From: Escarpia spicata
Lineage: Eukaryota > Annelida > Polychaeta > Sabellida > Siboglinidae
Direction of reading: 5' to 3'
Assembly (NCBI GenBank): GCA_963995525.1
Contig: OZ023214.1
Span: 17,258,514-17,322,513 of the forward strand
DNA length: 64,000 bases
The translations under genes and the position numbers were made by a program. The notes below the pieces were generated by a model. The model ran no database searches. It was not told the DNA's origin and saw only the letters and a list, made by a program, of their open reading frames with translations. Every line of letters starts with the position of its first letter. Position 1 is the first letter of the stretch. Shown here in pieces: positions 10,758-28,439 of this stretch.

Positions 10758-12261
10758 ACCGATAGGGGGCGCCACTCTGTAGTATGGTCTACGCACGAAT
10801 AGGAGGCACCACTCTGTAGCGACCCTAGGCTTGTTCACGAGTGTCGTCGTTTTTGTACTGTTATGGTGTTTTTTCGTCGAAGAACTGTGCATGCACGTGT
10901 ATAACCATGGGAGGAAAGTGTCTGCTGTTTATCATACTGTCGTACCTCATTTCTGACTTTGTGCCAGCGATTTTCGTCGCTGGTAACCACGGCCCGGGAT
11001 CTTCCGCCATTTTGATCAGGTACTCTCGCGAGTTTTTGTTTACACTTCGGTACACCACCACACCCGATCTGAAACTGCCTCTTATTGATTTTACTGAGAC
11101 CGTTAGGAACGACAAGAAGAAGAAGACGAAGAAGAGAGGTTCTAGACGAGGTGTGAGAGAAAGACTGAAAAGGCGTGGCAGTAGACACTCTCTCCCCACC
11201 AACTTTTGGCCTTGACCCAGTTTGATGGTGACTTTCGTCGCTGTAACCTGATGTGTTTTACGGAAACCTGGCTAAGTGAGAACGTTGATGTAAAGTGTGT
11301 TTCTCTTCCTGGCTACACTATGATTCGACAGAGACAGCAGCAAGGGATATAAAAGGCTGGGTGGGGGTGTCTGCACGTATGTCAGTGACAAGTGGGCTAA
11401 ACAGTACCATGTGCGGGAGCGAGTGTGTACTCGAGATTACGAACTGCTGCACGTGTCATTCCGTCCTCATTACTTACCTCGTGAATTCGGCAAGCTGACT
11501 GTCATTCTTGTCTACATACCAGGCCCTGACTTCAAAGCAGCCGCCGAGAGAATTGCAGATAGCTACAACGCCGCTGCAGCCCGGTGTGCAGATCAACCAG
11601 TTTTTATCGCAGGAGATTTTAACCAGTGTGATGTTGCTTCTCATCTTCCAACCCTCCAGCAGTATATGTTGTGCCCCATCCGTCTCAATCGGACTATTGA
11701 CTTGTGCTTTGGAAATATAGACAACGCTTACAAGTCCGTGTGTTGGGCCTGTAGGTCACCGCTTGGCCGCTGTGATCATAACGTTGTGCATTTGTTGCCG
11801 AAGTACAGACAAAAGTTGAACAACAAAAAACTTAGAACTCGTGTTTCTTAACTCTGGACACCTGAAAGCATGGAGGAATTACAGAGTGGGATGTTTTTAC
11901 TGATAGCTGCTCTGACCCCTCTGAATTCGCGGACACTGTGTCATCTTATGTCAAATTATCTGAAGAGTCAGTCATCAAAACCAGATCAGTGCGCGTGTAC
12001 CCGAATAACAAACCCTGGATAACGAAGGACCTTAAAGAGCACCTGAGTCAAAAGAAACTTGCCTTTCTACAGGGAAAGAAGGATGAATATCGTGAGAAAG
12101 AAAAGGAATTTAGAAGGCTTGCTAGGATTGCCAAACTTGCATTTAAGAACAAAGTTGAGGGAAAATTTCGGAGATCTGATTTCACAGCATCGTGAAGACT
12201 CCAAAGCCAGCATCAGAGTGTTATTCATAGATTTTTCGAGTGCGTTTAATACCATCGAACC
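10758..12261 (+). pseudogene. LINE-B: endonuclease part of a Rex/Babar- or CR1-like LINE
   Basis: It interrupts LINE-A. A 5' leader with an ATG at 10909 leads to a basic N-terminus (DKKKKTKKRGSRRGVRERL near 11113), typical of this LINE group just before the endonuclease. Apurinic-endonuclease motifs then appear over shifting frames: LMCFTETWLSENV (~11252), VYIPGPDFKAAAERI (~11514), FIAGDFNQCD (~11606) and GRCDHNVVHLLP (~11769). The RT linker (NKPWITKDLKEHLSQKK, ~12007) follows, after which the sequence jumps to VLFIDFSSAFNTIEP (~12221), so most of the fingers region is missing. It ends abruptly at ~12261 where LINE-C begins. The exact clade is uncertain. Confidence 0.82.
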
Positions 12262-13246
<985 letters not shown>

Positions 13247-13478
13247 AATAATTTTATTGTGCTGTTTGTGCCTTAGTGTCCTGCAGTGTATATGTCGTGG
13301 CTCCACTGTTTTTTTTAACTTGTAATGAGGGCGCCAGATGTCTAGTCATGGTAACGCCATTCTTCTTTTATTTGGATTATTATTTAACTTAATGACTGAA
13401 TGCTCATGATAAAAGAGTGCATGTGTAAATGAATCTCAGCAATTTTAGGCATGACTATGACTTCATAATAATCTATTG

Positions 13479-13516
<38 letters not shown>

Positions 13517-13890
13517 TTAATGGAATAATTACAATCAGTGATAATATGCTTACCATTTTATAATGTTTACCATTTTATAATGTATTTACTCTGACCCCAT
13601 TTATTAGCCTGATTGTTTATAAGTACTGCTTGTATGATAGACATTCTTCTCCTGTGGTTTACTTGTTTACCTGTTTACTTATTTACTTATCTATTGTGGT
13701 TTACTTATCTATGTGTGTGTGATATATCGCTATATCCTAATGTGCATGTGATATGAATATTATATGATAACATCGCTCTTAGTACTTATCTTAACCTTGT
13801 ACACATACATATGTAAGATTTTATATGAACAAGCCTAAAGGAAATTTTCTGTAACCCAACAGACAATAACGTTATTGTATTGTATTGTGT
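13247..13890 (+). mobile_element. LINE-C': second 3' UTR copy, plus strand, facing LINE-C
   Basis: It matches the reverse complement of 12262-12985 over ~630 bp: GCCTTAGTGTCCTGCAG, GGCGCCAGATGT, TTTAGGCATGACTATGACTT, and finally TGTAACCCAACAGACAATAA with ATTGT repeats. It holds only 3' UTR sequence. At the site where LINE-C has CA repeats it carries a TA run (13481-13510). It ends at ~13890, where LINE-A resumes. Confidence 0.82.
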
Positions 13891-14896
13891 TGCAAACACC
13901 AAAGTGCCACCTGCAATTACGCGAGTCGACGTGTATGTGTGTGACATAACGCCTCAGCCAACAATTCGAGACATCGGCGTTTTCTTGGACAATGGGCTGG
14001 ATATGTCGGTGCAAGTTGCTGGTACGTGCCAGGCGGCATATTTCCAGCTGAACAACATCGCCAAGATACGACATTGCCTGACCATTGATGCATGTAAAAC
14101 CATCGTTCATGTTCTAGTGACCTCAAAGCTGGACTACGGAAATGCGGTGTTGTTTGGCATGAGTAAGCGATTTCTACAGAAATTGCAACGGGTGCAAAAT
14201 TCAGCAGCGCGTGTAGTAACGCAGCAACGACGCCCTTCATATCACGCCTATGTTGATCGCACTACACTGGTTGCCCGTTCGATAGCGTATAACATACAAC
14301 ATACTGGTGTTGACGTTCCCAGCAATGCACGACCTCGAGCGCGAATACATCGCTGACATGGTTGTTGAATACACGCCGCCAGCTTCGCTCCACCGGAAGC
14401 CGTCTCCTGAGAGTACCCCGCTATACTACAGTTTAGAACGATATGGTCGACGTGGTTTTTCAGTGACGGCACCGCGCCTGTGGAATGAACTTTTTAATTC
14501 ACATTTGAAAACATATCTTTTTAAAGCCGCATTTGTCGACTACTTGTAGTATGTACTATATTGAATTGATCTTAGTCATAATTTTTTTTTCTTTCAATAT
14601 TCATTTATTATCTTATTTTATTATTACTTATTGAATTATTATTGTATTTTATTATAAATTTATTATTTTACTTTATTATTAATTTATTATGGCTAATTAG
14701 GCTTATACATTACGAGTTTTAGAAGTCTTACATTTTTACATAATATTTTACGTATCTTATGTAATATGTTTACCATGTAAGTTCGAACAATTGTATATCT
14801 ATATTATAATAATGTTGTATTTGTATGCGCCTCTGAACAGAATTATATTCCGGATATATGGCGTTTTATAAATAAAATTATTATTATTATTATTAT
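13891..14896 (+). pseudogene. LINE-A, 3' portion: RT thumb, C-terminus and 3' UTR
   Basis: The frame picks up from ...MVFYAP (10757) as NTKVPPAITRVDVYV. It continues with the LINE post-palm region (FLDNGLDMSVQV, LTIDACKTIVHVLVTSKLDY, LQRVQNSAARVVT) and a C-terminal block (ERYGRRGFSVTAPRLWNEL, HLKTYLFKA) ending at 14549. The 3' UTR ends in AATAAAATTATTATTATTATT near 14870-14896, the element's simple-repeat tail. Continuity across 3.1 kb of foreign LINE sequence shows a nested insertion. Confidence 0.87.
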
Positions 14897-15470
14897 CCCA
14901 TACTCACAGAGGCGGCTGTATTTTTACGTGAATGCGGATGCAGCAAATCGAATCGCTACATTCGCAATTCGAATCGTATGCGCACAGGAATTGGATAGGA
15001 AAATCTTTACCTCAGTACAGAAGTACCACACTTTCCGCATGCTTCTACCACACATAATTCAGTATTTAGAGGATTGCTTTCATGTTGTAATCGCTTTGTG
15101 TGTGATTTATAGTTCATTCATGTATAAATGTTGCTTTTAGCTAGAAACAGAAATGTTTCAAAAAGACTAATTCATATATCTTTACAGGAGGTTTGGGTTT
15201 TTGTAGAAACATTATCAAAGCAGTATTATATTCATTATGGTTGAAATTTATATCCCTCGATTATTTTGAACGCGTGGTTACCAAGTGCAGTGTACCCAGT
15301 TATAAATGACTTGCATCGATGCGAATCAGGCAGTCTTGATATTTATGTGATGTGAATAATATATAACATAACAAGCATTAAACCGACAGAGTTATATTCA
15401 TAGAAATCGTGTATTGAGAAGTTCTTTCTCAATACTTTTATATACATATTGTTATATTAATATTATTAAG
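14897..15470. other. Unassigned spacer between LINE-A and LINE-D
   Basis: AT-rich. A 70-codon open frame at 14928-15140 has no recognisable motif. Confidence 0.35.
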
Positions 15471-18400
15471 CACACGTATGACCATTCCTACAAACGCAGG
15501 CTCAGTTACGTTTAATGGGGCTTTGTTAGGAGGTACTCAAAACAAACTATGCAATGTTTTAGATACAAATGATGATGATAATAATAATGAACCACAAGTA
15601 ATACACTGCTCTTCTTATTATGACATTGATAAATTCACCAACCTGGCAAATAAAACCAAACAGTTTTAATATTCTAAGCTCAAACAATCAGTCTATAAAT
15701 GCAAAATTTTATTAACTTGAAATATTCATAGAGGACGTACGTAGTAATAACTTTATATTTAGTGTAATATGTTTACAAGAGACGTGGAAAACTGATAATG
15801 ATGATTTCTCTCAATTTTTTTTAGACGGATATGATTGTACAACACAGGGGAAAACTTGTAGCGACAAAGGAGGGTTATTACTATATGTAGATGGTAAATA
15901 TCAATCTGAAATAAAATTAATCTAAATATGTACCATAATTTGGGAAGGGTTAATAATTTAAGTAACTGAAAATGGTTTATCAAAGACAATGACCTCCAAG
16001 ATCATGTAAAGAAAATATTACACAATTTACTTATGAATTTTCTTCAGTTTTATCGTCTCTGGAAAACAGCAATAATAATAATAATCTCATTATAGCAGAG
16101 GATTTTAATATCAATTTACTTAAAATAAATGAAAACAGAATATACAGTAATCTTTTTTATACCTTAACATCTCATAGTCTTTACCACCAAATTACGTTCC
16201 CAACTCGTTTCACTACAACAAACGGACCACTAATAGATAACTTTTCGCTCACTAAATCAATTTATATTAGACAGTACTGCTGGGATTTTCACAAACACTT
16301 TCTCAGACAATCAACCTTATTTTATAATTATAGACACTTCCTAAAGCTGAATTCCCTCATAAATTTGTAAAAAGACAAAATGTTGAAGCTATGCAGAAAG
16401 TTAATATTGAAATTGGTTCTTATAAATTATACAACAAATTACATAAACAACAAAATGAAGATCCCCACCTAAATTACAATATAATACATGAAGAAATCAT
16501 GCGCGCTAAAAGTAAGTACATGCCTATTAAAATAATGAAATTTAATAAATACAAACACAAAAAAACGACATGGATCACAAAAGGTTTACTCAAATCTATT
16601 AGATATCGGGACACACTTTATAAACAATTGAAAATGACTGACTCTAACTCACCAGCCTATGAGATTGCTAATATTAATCTAACAATTTACAACACCATAT
16701 TAAAACGAAATATCCGTGCAGCTAAACAAATCTACTTTGAATCACGATACAAAAAAGATATTAGAAATATAGTGTACATGGAAAACTATAAACTTATCTT
16801 TAAAAATAAAACAAAGAAGATATCTTCATCAATGTTTAAAGTAAATGGTACTACCATAACAGATAAATCAGAAATAGCAAACAAATTCAATAACTATTTT
16901 TAAAACATAGCTCAAACTATTGTAGAGGACATTAAATATACAGGAAGCAAAAAATATGACTACAACTTAAATACAAACTTTAGATCTGTTCTTAAATTTA
17001 AGAATGTGGATGAAGAAACAGGAAGGATCTCCCAACTAAAAACAGCAGTGGATTTGATGGAATTTCATAAAAACTGCTAAAAATAATTGAACCGGCAATA
17101 ATTAAATCGTTAAGCTTAATAATTAGCCAAGTTATTAATACTGGCATATTTCGTGATAAATTACAAATTGCAAAAATAGTTCAAATTTTCAAAAAGGATG
17201 ACTCAACTCTAATAAAAAATTACAGACCAATTTCTCTCCTTCCAACTATTTCTAAAGTAGTAGATAAAATAATCCATAATCAGTTATCCACTTATTTTGT
17301 TGATTCCAAGCTATTTTTTTATATTTAGTACGGATTTAGATCTAACCATTCAACAGAATAAGCATCACTCGAACTAGTGATAGAATAATTACTCAAATGG
17401 ACAAAAAATAATTACCAATTAGTATTTTTCTTGACCTTTCCGAGGCTTTTGAGACTATTGACCATTCGATATTATTAAACAAGTTAAGATATTATGGCAT
17501 AAATGGCAAGACTCTTATTTTATTCGAAAGCTATTTAAACAACCGAATACGGTATACCGAATTTGAAGATACCACGTCTGATACTTTACTTATAAAAGTA
17601 GGTGTGCCACAAGGGTCCATAATTGAACCACTGTTATTTACTATATATATATATATATATATATAAATGACTTTTCACAAGCAAGCAAAATGTTTAAATT
17701 TATAATGTATGCTGATGATACCACTTTATTTTGCACAATTGAAACTTTTAATAATAAAGCACAAAATAGAAATATAGAATCTGTAATAAATGAAGAACTC
17801 CTCAAAATAATTGAGTAGTTGAATATTAATAAGTTGTCACTAAATAAAAGTAAATATAAATATATGACCTTCCAAATGCCAAACAAATCTACACAGAGCC
17901 TATTTCTCAAAATTGATTATATAAATACTGAGAGAGTGGAAGAATTTAACTTCTTAGGTTTAACTGTAGATACTTAAATTGGAAAAAAAATGTTCCAAAA
18001 CTATAGGAATATTAAATTGATTAAAACATGTGTTACCTTTAGAAATAAAAATTGTTTATATAATGCACTGCTATTATCTCATATTAATTATTGTATTATG
18101 ACATAGGGATACAAAGGAAACAGTTTAACGAAAGAAAATACAATTCACATACAGAACCGCTTTTTAAACAAGTCAACATACTAAAAGTAGAAGACTTGCT
18201 AAATTTACAAGAACTAAAATTGTATTACAAATACAAACATCAAAATTTACCCGTTTACTTATTAAATTGGTAGAAGTATCAGCACACACACAAATATGAC
18301 ACTCGAAGAGCAACTGAACCACACACCTTCAGAACTAAACATGAATTTGCAAAAAAAGTGTCTTAAATATCACTTATAAATAATATCCCTGATTTTGTGA

Positions 18401-18972
18401 AAGACAAAACATTGACTCATAGTTTGAAAGGATTCTCAAGTTATGCTAAAACCACATGGTACAAAATACAACGTCACGTGCAATATACTAAATTGTTACA
18501 TTTACCAATTAAATTAATAAATCATAAATGAGAAACACATTGAATAAAAATGCAACTTTTAAATTTGTATAATCGCATACATGCATACATGCATACATGC
18601 GAACTCAACACATTACAAAGCACATTACATCAACAAAACAACCATCACACACATTATGTAAGAGAAGACAAATACATTTTCTTTTTTAATGTTTGACATG
18701 TTTTTTCTGGGTGGCTATGATAGCGGTCAGTTTTGATCTTAATAGGAGTCTCCCACCCCACAGCAACTGTTTTCTTTCCCTTTGTTGCAAAATGTATACT
18801 GTATTCTGTGGATTACATATTTTCAGTTGTATTGTATATTTCACATTTCAATATTACTGCATGTGCCGGTATGTGTGTATATGTATGTAATACGTGTATG
18901 TGTGTATATGTGCATAATTTGTATTCTTTTTAATGCTGTTGGGAAAATAAAATTATTCTTTATTCTTTGTCT
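15471..18972 (+). pseudogene. LINE-D: CR1-like ORF2 (endonuclease + RT), heavily mutated
   Basis: ORF2 appears to start at ATG 15478 and shows a CR1-type N-terminus (HCSSYYDIDKFTNLA). Endonuclease blocks follow: ICLQETWKTDNDDF (~15770), GGLLLYVDG (~15872), IIAEDFNINLL (~16090) and TFPTRFTTTNGPLIDN (~16197). The longest intact stretch is the linker at 16391-16903. RT blocks are NYRPISLLPTISKVVDK (~17219), VFFLDLSEAFETIDHSILL (~17424), VGVPQGSIIEPLLFTIY (~17600) and an intact MYADDTTLF (~17707). A (TA)n run at 17642-17665 disrupts the Y-I-N-D region. The C-terminus is YKIQRHVQYTKLL near 18460. The 3' UTR ends in AATAAAATTATTCTTTATTCTTT (18946-18972), a CR1-style octamer-like tail. Stops and frameshifts are numerous. 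Confidence 0.88.
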
Positions 18973-19205
18973 TTGGGCTTTTCTCGTGAACCTGCCTGGT
19001 GGCATCACTAGGTCAATGGCTGATCTCTTTGGAATATTACCTGTAAGAATTGCGTTCACACTATCAGCATAATATTGGGGTACTGTCTGTCTACTTTGAT
19101 ATCCATAACCATGCGATTTTTCTTTTCCTGTCTTGTTTTGTCTCTTCTTCTACATGCCGTGCGTGTTGCTGGCTTTGGCGATCCGAATATCACGGTTGCG
19201 TGTGT
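18973..19205. other. Unassigned spacer
   Basis: No feature recognised before the microsatellite block. Confidence 0.3.
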
Positions 19206-19208
19206 ATA

Positions 19209-19256
<48 letters not shown>

Positions 19257-19307
19257 TGTGTTTGTGTGTTTGTGTGTTTGTGTGTTTGTGTGTTTGTGTG
19301 TGTATGC

Positions 19308-19354
<47 letters not shown>

Positions 19355-19492
19355 TGAGTGAGTGAGTGAGTGAGTGAGTGAGTGTGTGTGGAGGGAGGGA
19401 GGGAGGGAGGGAGGGAGGGAGTGAGGGAGGGAGGGAGGGAGGGAGGGACGGAGGGAGGGAGGGAGGGAGGGAGGGAGGGAGGGAGAAAGAAA
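19206..19492. repeat. Compound microsatellite (GT)n-(TTTGTGTG)n-(GC)n-(GT)n-(GAGT)n-(GGGA)n
   Basis: At least six different simple repeats lie back to back, with clean switch points near 19254, 19308, 19322, 19351 and 19391. Confidence 0.95.
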
Positions 19493-19665
19493 GATAAATT
19501 GAGAGCTCGTATATGTGTGTTGTCATCCCAATTTCATATCCGGTCTCTAGATCGATAGCTTTATTTGTATTTTAAACGAAGACACGTATCTGCAACTGCT
19601 AAATACTATTCGAATTAGTACATTATTCGTCCATTATATCACAACTAATAATTACGTAGCTCTAA

Positions 19666-20217
<552 letters not shown>

Positions 20218-20300
20218 GTTGCACAATTTGCAAAATAGCCGCATTTTCCAAAATGGTCGCGTTTTCCAAAATGGTCGCACTTTCCAAAATGGCTGCCAAT
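20218..20300. repeat. 18 bp tandem repeat with CCAAAATGG cores
   Basis: About four diverged copies of GCATTTTCCAAAATGGTC (20240-20298), preceded by related GCAGCCATTTTC sequence. Each unit contains an imperfect dyad around CCAAAATGG. Confidence 0.7.
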
Positions 20301-20609
20301 GATGTTTAAGGAGATTTTGTTTATGGTATTTATGTTGTAGTGTGAATGAAATTGTATGTCTTTTGTTGTTATATATATTCCAGGAGTATCCGTAGTGATT
20401 TTCAGTGTCCACGTGTTGTCATAGTTACCGCATGTAAAATATTGGTTTAATAACATTTTAGTTAATATTTTAATGGTACACCCATCAACCTTACAAAATT
20501 CAACAAAATGTGTCATATGTTCCGAAGGTGTAATTCTTCTTAAGTGCTAATGTGTTATTCCAATTCAGTTCCAATAATTACAATAATTATGACAGGTGGC
20601 AGTACATAT

Positions 20610-20611
<2 letters not shown>

Positions 20612-20646
<35 letters not shown>
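20612..20646. repeat. (TA)n microsatellite
   Basis: About 34 bp of TA repeats. Confidence 0.95.
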
Positions 20647-20649
<3 letters not shown>

Positions 20650-20754
20650 TTAGCATGAATCGGTAGGGGCCAATCAATATTGATCCAATCAAGCAAACAA
20701 CATGCCACTGTTCAGCCTCCCCAATGCGAGAGAAATCAAGAGCACAACGACAAC

Positions 20755-21027
20755 TCAAGAATTACTGTTCTCTGTCCTCTGTTCTCCAGGCTGTATATAG
20801 CATCGCAAATAAGTAATGGTGAGCTGGATCAGTTCTTTCAGCATGAAAACCAGACGTATCCACTAGCGTTATCACATATGGGCAAACTACAAACTGGAAC
20901 AAAGTCTGATCTCGTCGGCTGCTTGGAAGACCTCGTTCTTGTACAAGACGATTCCCCCACTCCTATCGTACAAGTCGCCAAAATGACTGGTCTACGTAGC
21001 GCAGTTATTAAGGAGGGAGAAATCTGA
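20755..21027 (+). CDS. Fragment of a recurrent invertebrate ORF of unknown function
   Basis: Open from 20680. The part with protein-like character is LFSRLYIASQISNGELDQF, then FQHENQTYPLALSHMGKL, then GTKSDLVGCLE, with a stop at 21027. From memory, LFSRLYIACQ...HENQ...PPSLS...GKLR...KSDLL is a recurrent motif in uncharacterised, probably transposon-borne or repetitive, proteins of molluscs and cnidarians. I cannot confirm this here. No splice sites or partner exons were identified, so it may be a degenerate repeat copy and not a live exon. Confidence 0.4.
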   Translation, partial: SRITVLCPLFSRLYIASQISNGELDQFFQHENQTYPLALSHMGKLQTGTKSDLVGCLEDLVLVQDDSPTPIVQVAKMTGLRSAVIKEGEI

Positions 21028-21299
21028 GATGGCCCAAATCAAAATATTTTTGTTTTTATATGCTCTAAATGTTTGCCAAATTTCATGCTTGTATCATAAA
21101 ATGCACAATTCATGCACATATCGGCTGGGCTAAAACAGGTTAACTTAATTAGTCCATCTTGCAAACGTGTCCCGTCAGGTGTATGCAGCGATCACATAAA
21201 TTATCAATGAGTGGAATGAAGCTTGTTCTAGCGAGAACTACCATTTGTCACTATGTCCTCAAGTCGAAAGCCTAGGATAATTATCTAATGTAACATATG

Positions 21300-21627
21300 A
21301 AACATGTATATTATATCCTATCATGTATGCCGAGTGTCATACAAGTCTCATGTCTATTATATCCTATCATGTATGTCGAGTGTCATACATGTCTCATGTC
21401 TATTATATCCTATCATGTATGTCGAGTGTCATACAAGTCTCATGTCTATTATATCCTATCATGTATGTCGAGTGTCATACAAGTCTCATGTCTATTATAT
21501 CCTATCATGTATGTCGAGTGTCCTACAAGTCTCATGTCTATTATATCCTATCATGTATGTCGAGTGTCATACAAGTTTCATGTCTATTATATCCTATCAT
21601 GTATGTCGAGTGTCATACAAGTCTCAT
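21300..21627. repeat. 46 bp minisatellite, about seven copies
   Basis: Near-perfect units of TCTCATGTCTATTATATCCT, then ATCATGTATGTCGAGTGTCATACAAG, repeat every 46 bp (for example 21346 and 21392). Because 46 is not a multiple of 3, all three frames stay open as a side effect. Confidence 0.96.
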
Positions 21628-22905
21628 TGCTCTGGGATATCACACCAAGTACGTAGGCGAGTGTTTTTGTATGTATGGTTCGAGCAATGAAATATCTGTT
21701 TGACCTGAAACGGTCACAATGATGTTCGATTTAAGTGGTTGAGGTCTTTACCAGACAAATGTTTAGTTCAATGTCCACATAAATGTTCGCTGTGAAAATG
21801 GATCAACGATAAGTGAAAAGGTCACCATTTCAAGTGGGGTTCCATCTACCTCTATCTGTACAGCACATGCTTGTTTGCGTCTTAGTTTTTTTCAGTTTGA
21901 TGAAGGTTCCCGCCGCATCGAGCAAATATTTGAATATCATCTTGCAGGCAACCGAATACATGTTAGAAGCATCCACAAAAGCAACGCAAAATAGTGGTGG
22001 GTTCATCCCGTTATTGATTTGGACGTCTTTGGATCTGATGCCCTCGTGTTGGATATTTCCTCGCATATTGGAAAAGACATTGTCATATTGCGTGGTTGTT
22101 GAAAGTGGCTGCATTAGCAGTTCTCGCCGCCGCACAGGAAAATGTAGTATTTATTACATTTACTCATCTATGCCTTTAATGAAGCAGCTATAAATAGGGC
22201 CGACTTCTTCGAACTTGCTCAGGTACCCATAGTGATCCATTGTGCAATTCTCTGAAACGTCCATTGACTGAGGCAACTCATTTGCGTTCGCAGATCTTGT
22301 TACAGTGTGGAATGACACATTTGCGAACATTTTTGGTTGCTTTGTTATGAGTTTTTCTTCATTTCAATTGTTGTTTTTGTTTTCTTTTTACTGAACAAAA
22401 GTGGTTCGTTTCATTACAAATATGAGAGAGACATGGAGCAGATATAAACTTACGCAATGGTCTATGAGCTCTTGGACATTGTTGCTGAATCTTCTTCTAA
22501 CACTGTGTCCCAGACATATTCCCACGGCGCCATGTTCATGTTACTAAGTGCGATTATCCTACGAATGGTACCAAAGATACCATACAGATGACAATGTAAT
22601 ATGGTTTTTTTCTATTCCTATGTAAACTGCATTGTAGGTTTATAACTGCCAAGACGTGGTGTCTTCGGTCGTTCTCATAGAATCGTAATGAGAACCAGAA
22701 TCATTTATTTGTCCATAAAATCATATTAAATACAATACATGTATGCAAATAAATGTATAGTCAAGGAGACGCGTATTAAGGCATGACGTATGCCGCTAAC
22801 ACAACAGCTGCTCTGTTGGTTAATGAATAACTGTAATTAAAGATTATAATAGTACAATAATCGAACAAGAAGATATTCGATGCCCTTCAGCTACAAACAT
22901 ACCCG
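21628..22905. other. Unassigned DNA
   Basis: Two overlapping antiparallel open frames of ~100-126 codons (21813-22193) carry no recognised domain. No repeat family was identified. Confidence 0.3.
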
Positions 22906-22983
22906 CATGCATACACATATGCACACATGCATGCGCACGCGCACACGCACACGCACACGCACACGCACACGCACACGCAAACA

Positions 22984-23081
<98 letters not shown>
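22906..23081. repeat. (CGCACA)n/(CA)n microsatellite
   Basis: CGCACA hexamers up to ~22978, then a pure CA run of about 98 bp. Confidence 0.95.
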
Positions 23082-23082
<1 letters not shown>

Positions 23083-23960
23083 ATGTAGATAACCATGTAT
23101 TCGTGTGCAAATATTTTGCTTCGATGGAGGTGTCCGAAATGTCAGTAGACAGACTCGTAGCATAAATCAACTCTAATTGACAGCTCGACGCCAAAACACG
23201 AGTCCAGCCCCCGCTTCCCATACGGGACGACTACTTATAACAATGTTTCCCCATTATTAGGATAATCAACTCTATTTAGTAAGACCTTGTTAAAACACGG
23301 CTTTGAAACATTGCGGTTAATTTGATTGAGCGCTACGTAAGGCGGGCATTGCTGTATATGTCTGTGTGTGTCGTTGTGTATAGAACTTCTTTCAATCGCA
23401 GTGATAAATATCCTATTCCTCATCCGCCACCTGAAATCGGCCGCTGGGTAGCTCAACCGACATGCTCCTCGTCTAGAGTTCCGTACATCTGACTGATCCA
23501 ACATTCAACTACATTTGTCGTTGGTCCACTCATCCAAAGTTCTACGTTCATCGCATCCGAAGTTGAGTACAACCTTGTTTGTTCCGTCACCCGTAATCAT
23601 CCAGTCAAGCCACACGTCGTACTAGTATCACACTACCCGTTGCTCATAGTAGCAGAAGGTTCGCTTTTTCTGCAGCAGAACGATCTCCGGTTGTACTACG
23701 TCCCAGTTGCTATATTGATTGCGGTCAGTTTTTAGAACTTGCTGTCTGTCTCGCCTGCCTCTCAGCCGTAGTAATGTTTCGTAAGCAGCTTGAAATTTCC
23801 ATAGACAAAACGTTCAAATTGCGAAAAAATAGTTCGGGCAGTATACCTTAACCGTATTTGCTGTATAATTAAGAACATTATAATTATTAACTCATAAAAA
23901 TGACCGTTCCACGTTAACATAACAACAACAAAACGTATTTATGTACGTATATAGTTACAT
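23082..23960. other. Unassigned DNA
   Basis: Nothing recognised on either strand. Confidence 0.3.
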
Positions 23961-23962
23961 AA

Positions 23963-24071
23963 TTACACACACGTATACGCACACGCAAACGTACACGCAC
24001 ATACACGCACGCAAGCATACATACATACACACACCCACACACGCACACACTCCCATATATACACACCCACA

Positions 24072-24124
<53 letters not shown>

Positions 24125-24175
24125 GCACAGGCACACACGCACACACGCACACGCGCGCGCACACACACACATGCG
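23963..24175. repeat. CA/(CGCA)n microsatellite block
   Basis: ACAC and CATA runs, a clean (CGCA)n array at ~24072-24122, then CACACG repeats. Confidence 0.94.
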
Positions 24176-27710
<3,535 letters not shown>

Positions 27711-28045
27711 GAAACCGGAGGGTTGGTTTTGGGGGCTGAACCCCCAATATTTTGGTGAAGGGCTGGATATAGGATCAGCACCAATATTTAGGTAAGAGGG
27801 CCCAATTGTTTGTGCAATTTGAGGTTTTTGAAGCGTGAACGTGTTTTTGTAATCCTCAAGGGGTTGGAGATTTTCGGTCAGGCTGAAGATGGGGCGCAGT
27901 CGAAGATTTTGGTTTTTGGTAAGCTTAACCAGTTTTAAACATCATCGCAAAAATATTGAATAGCCTCCCCCCCCCCCGTCTTCCGATGTCACCGAGTGTT
28001 CTGGAGCTACAGCTCAGCCCACCCAATATTAATTTCGTTCCGGCG
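27711..28045. repeat. Dispersed G-rich repeat, copy 2
   Basis: It shares with 7955-8265 the order GGGGGCTGAACCCCC, CAATATTTTGGTG, GGGCTGGATATAGGAT, CAATATTTAGG and a CAATTTGAGGTTTTTG-type tail. The segment CCCCCCCGTCTTCCGATGTCA near 27968 recurs with one change at ~54710. Confidence 0.5.
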
Positions 28046-28130
28046 CCAATGCTATCATACGAGACTATAGCATCAACACTGATACTATGCGTATTAGTGT
28101 ATACATTCATGTATATGCGTACAAACACAC

Positions 28131-28359
<229 letters not shown>

Positions 28360-28439
28360 GTACATACATGTGAAGCACGAAGCACTATTATCGTAGAACA
28401 AAATGTCCCGACTGTACACTGTTATATGTAGCGAGTCAC

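Noticed and set aside
20240..20298. CCAAAATGG as CArG boxes for serum response factor
   Set aside because: A CArG box needs six A/T bases between CC and GG. These have five.
21297..21703. Three overlapping ~120-codon frames, apparently a repeat protein
   Set aside because: The 46 bp minisatellite is open in all three frames because 46 is not divisible by 3. No start, splice or domain evidence was found.
21813..22193. 126-codon frame and its 101-codon antisense as a gene
   Set aside because: No domain, no splice context and no clear start. Both strands are equally open, so neither is favoured.
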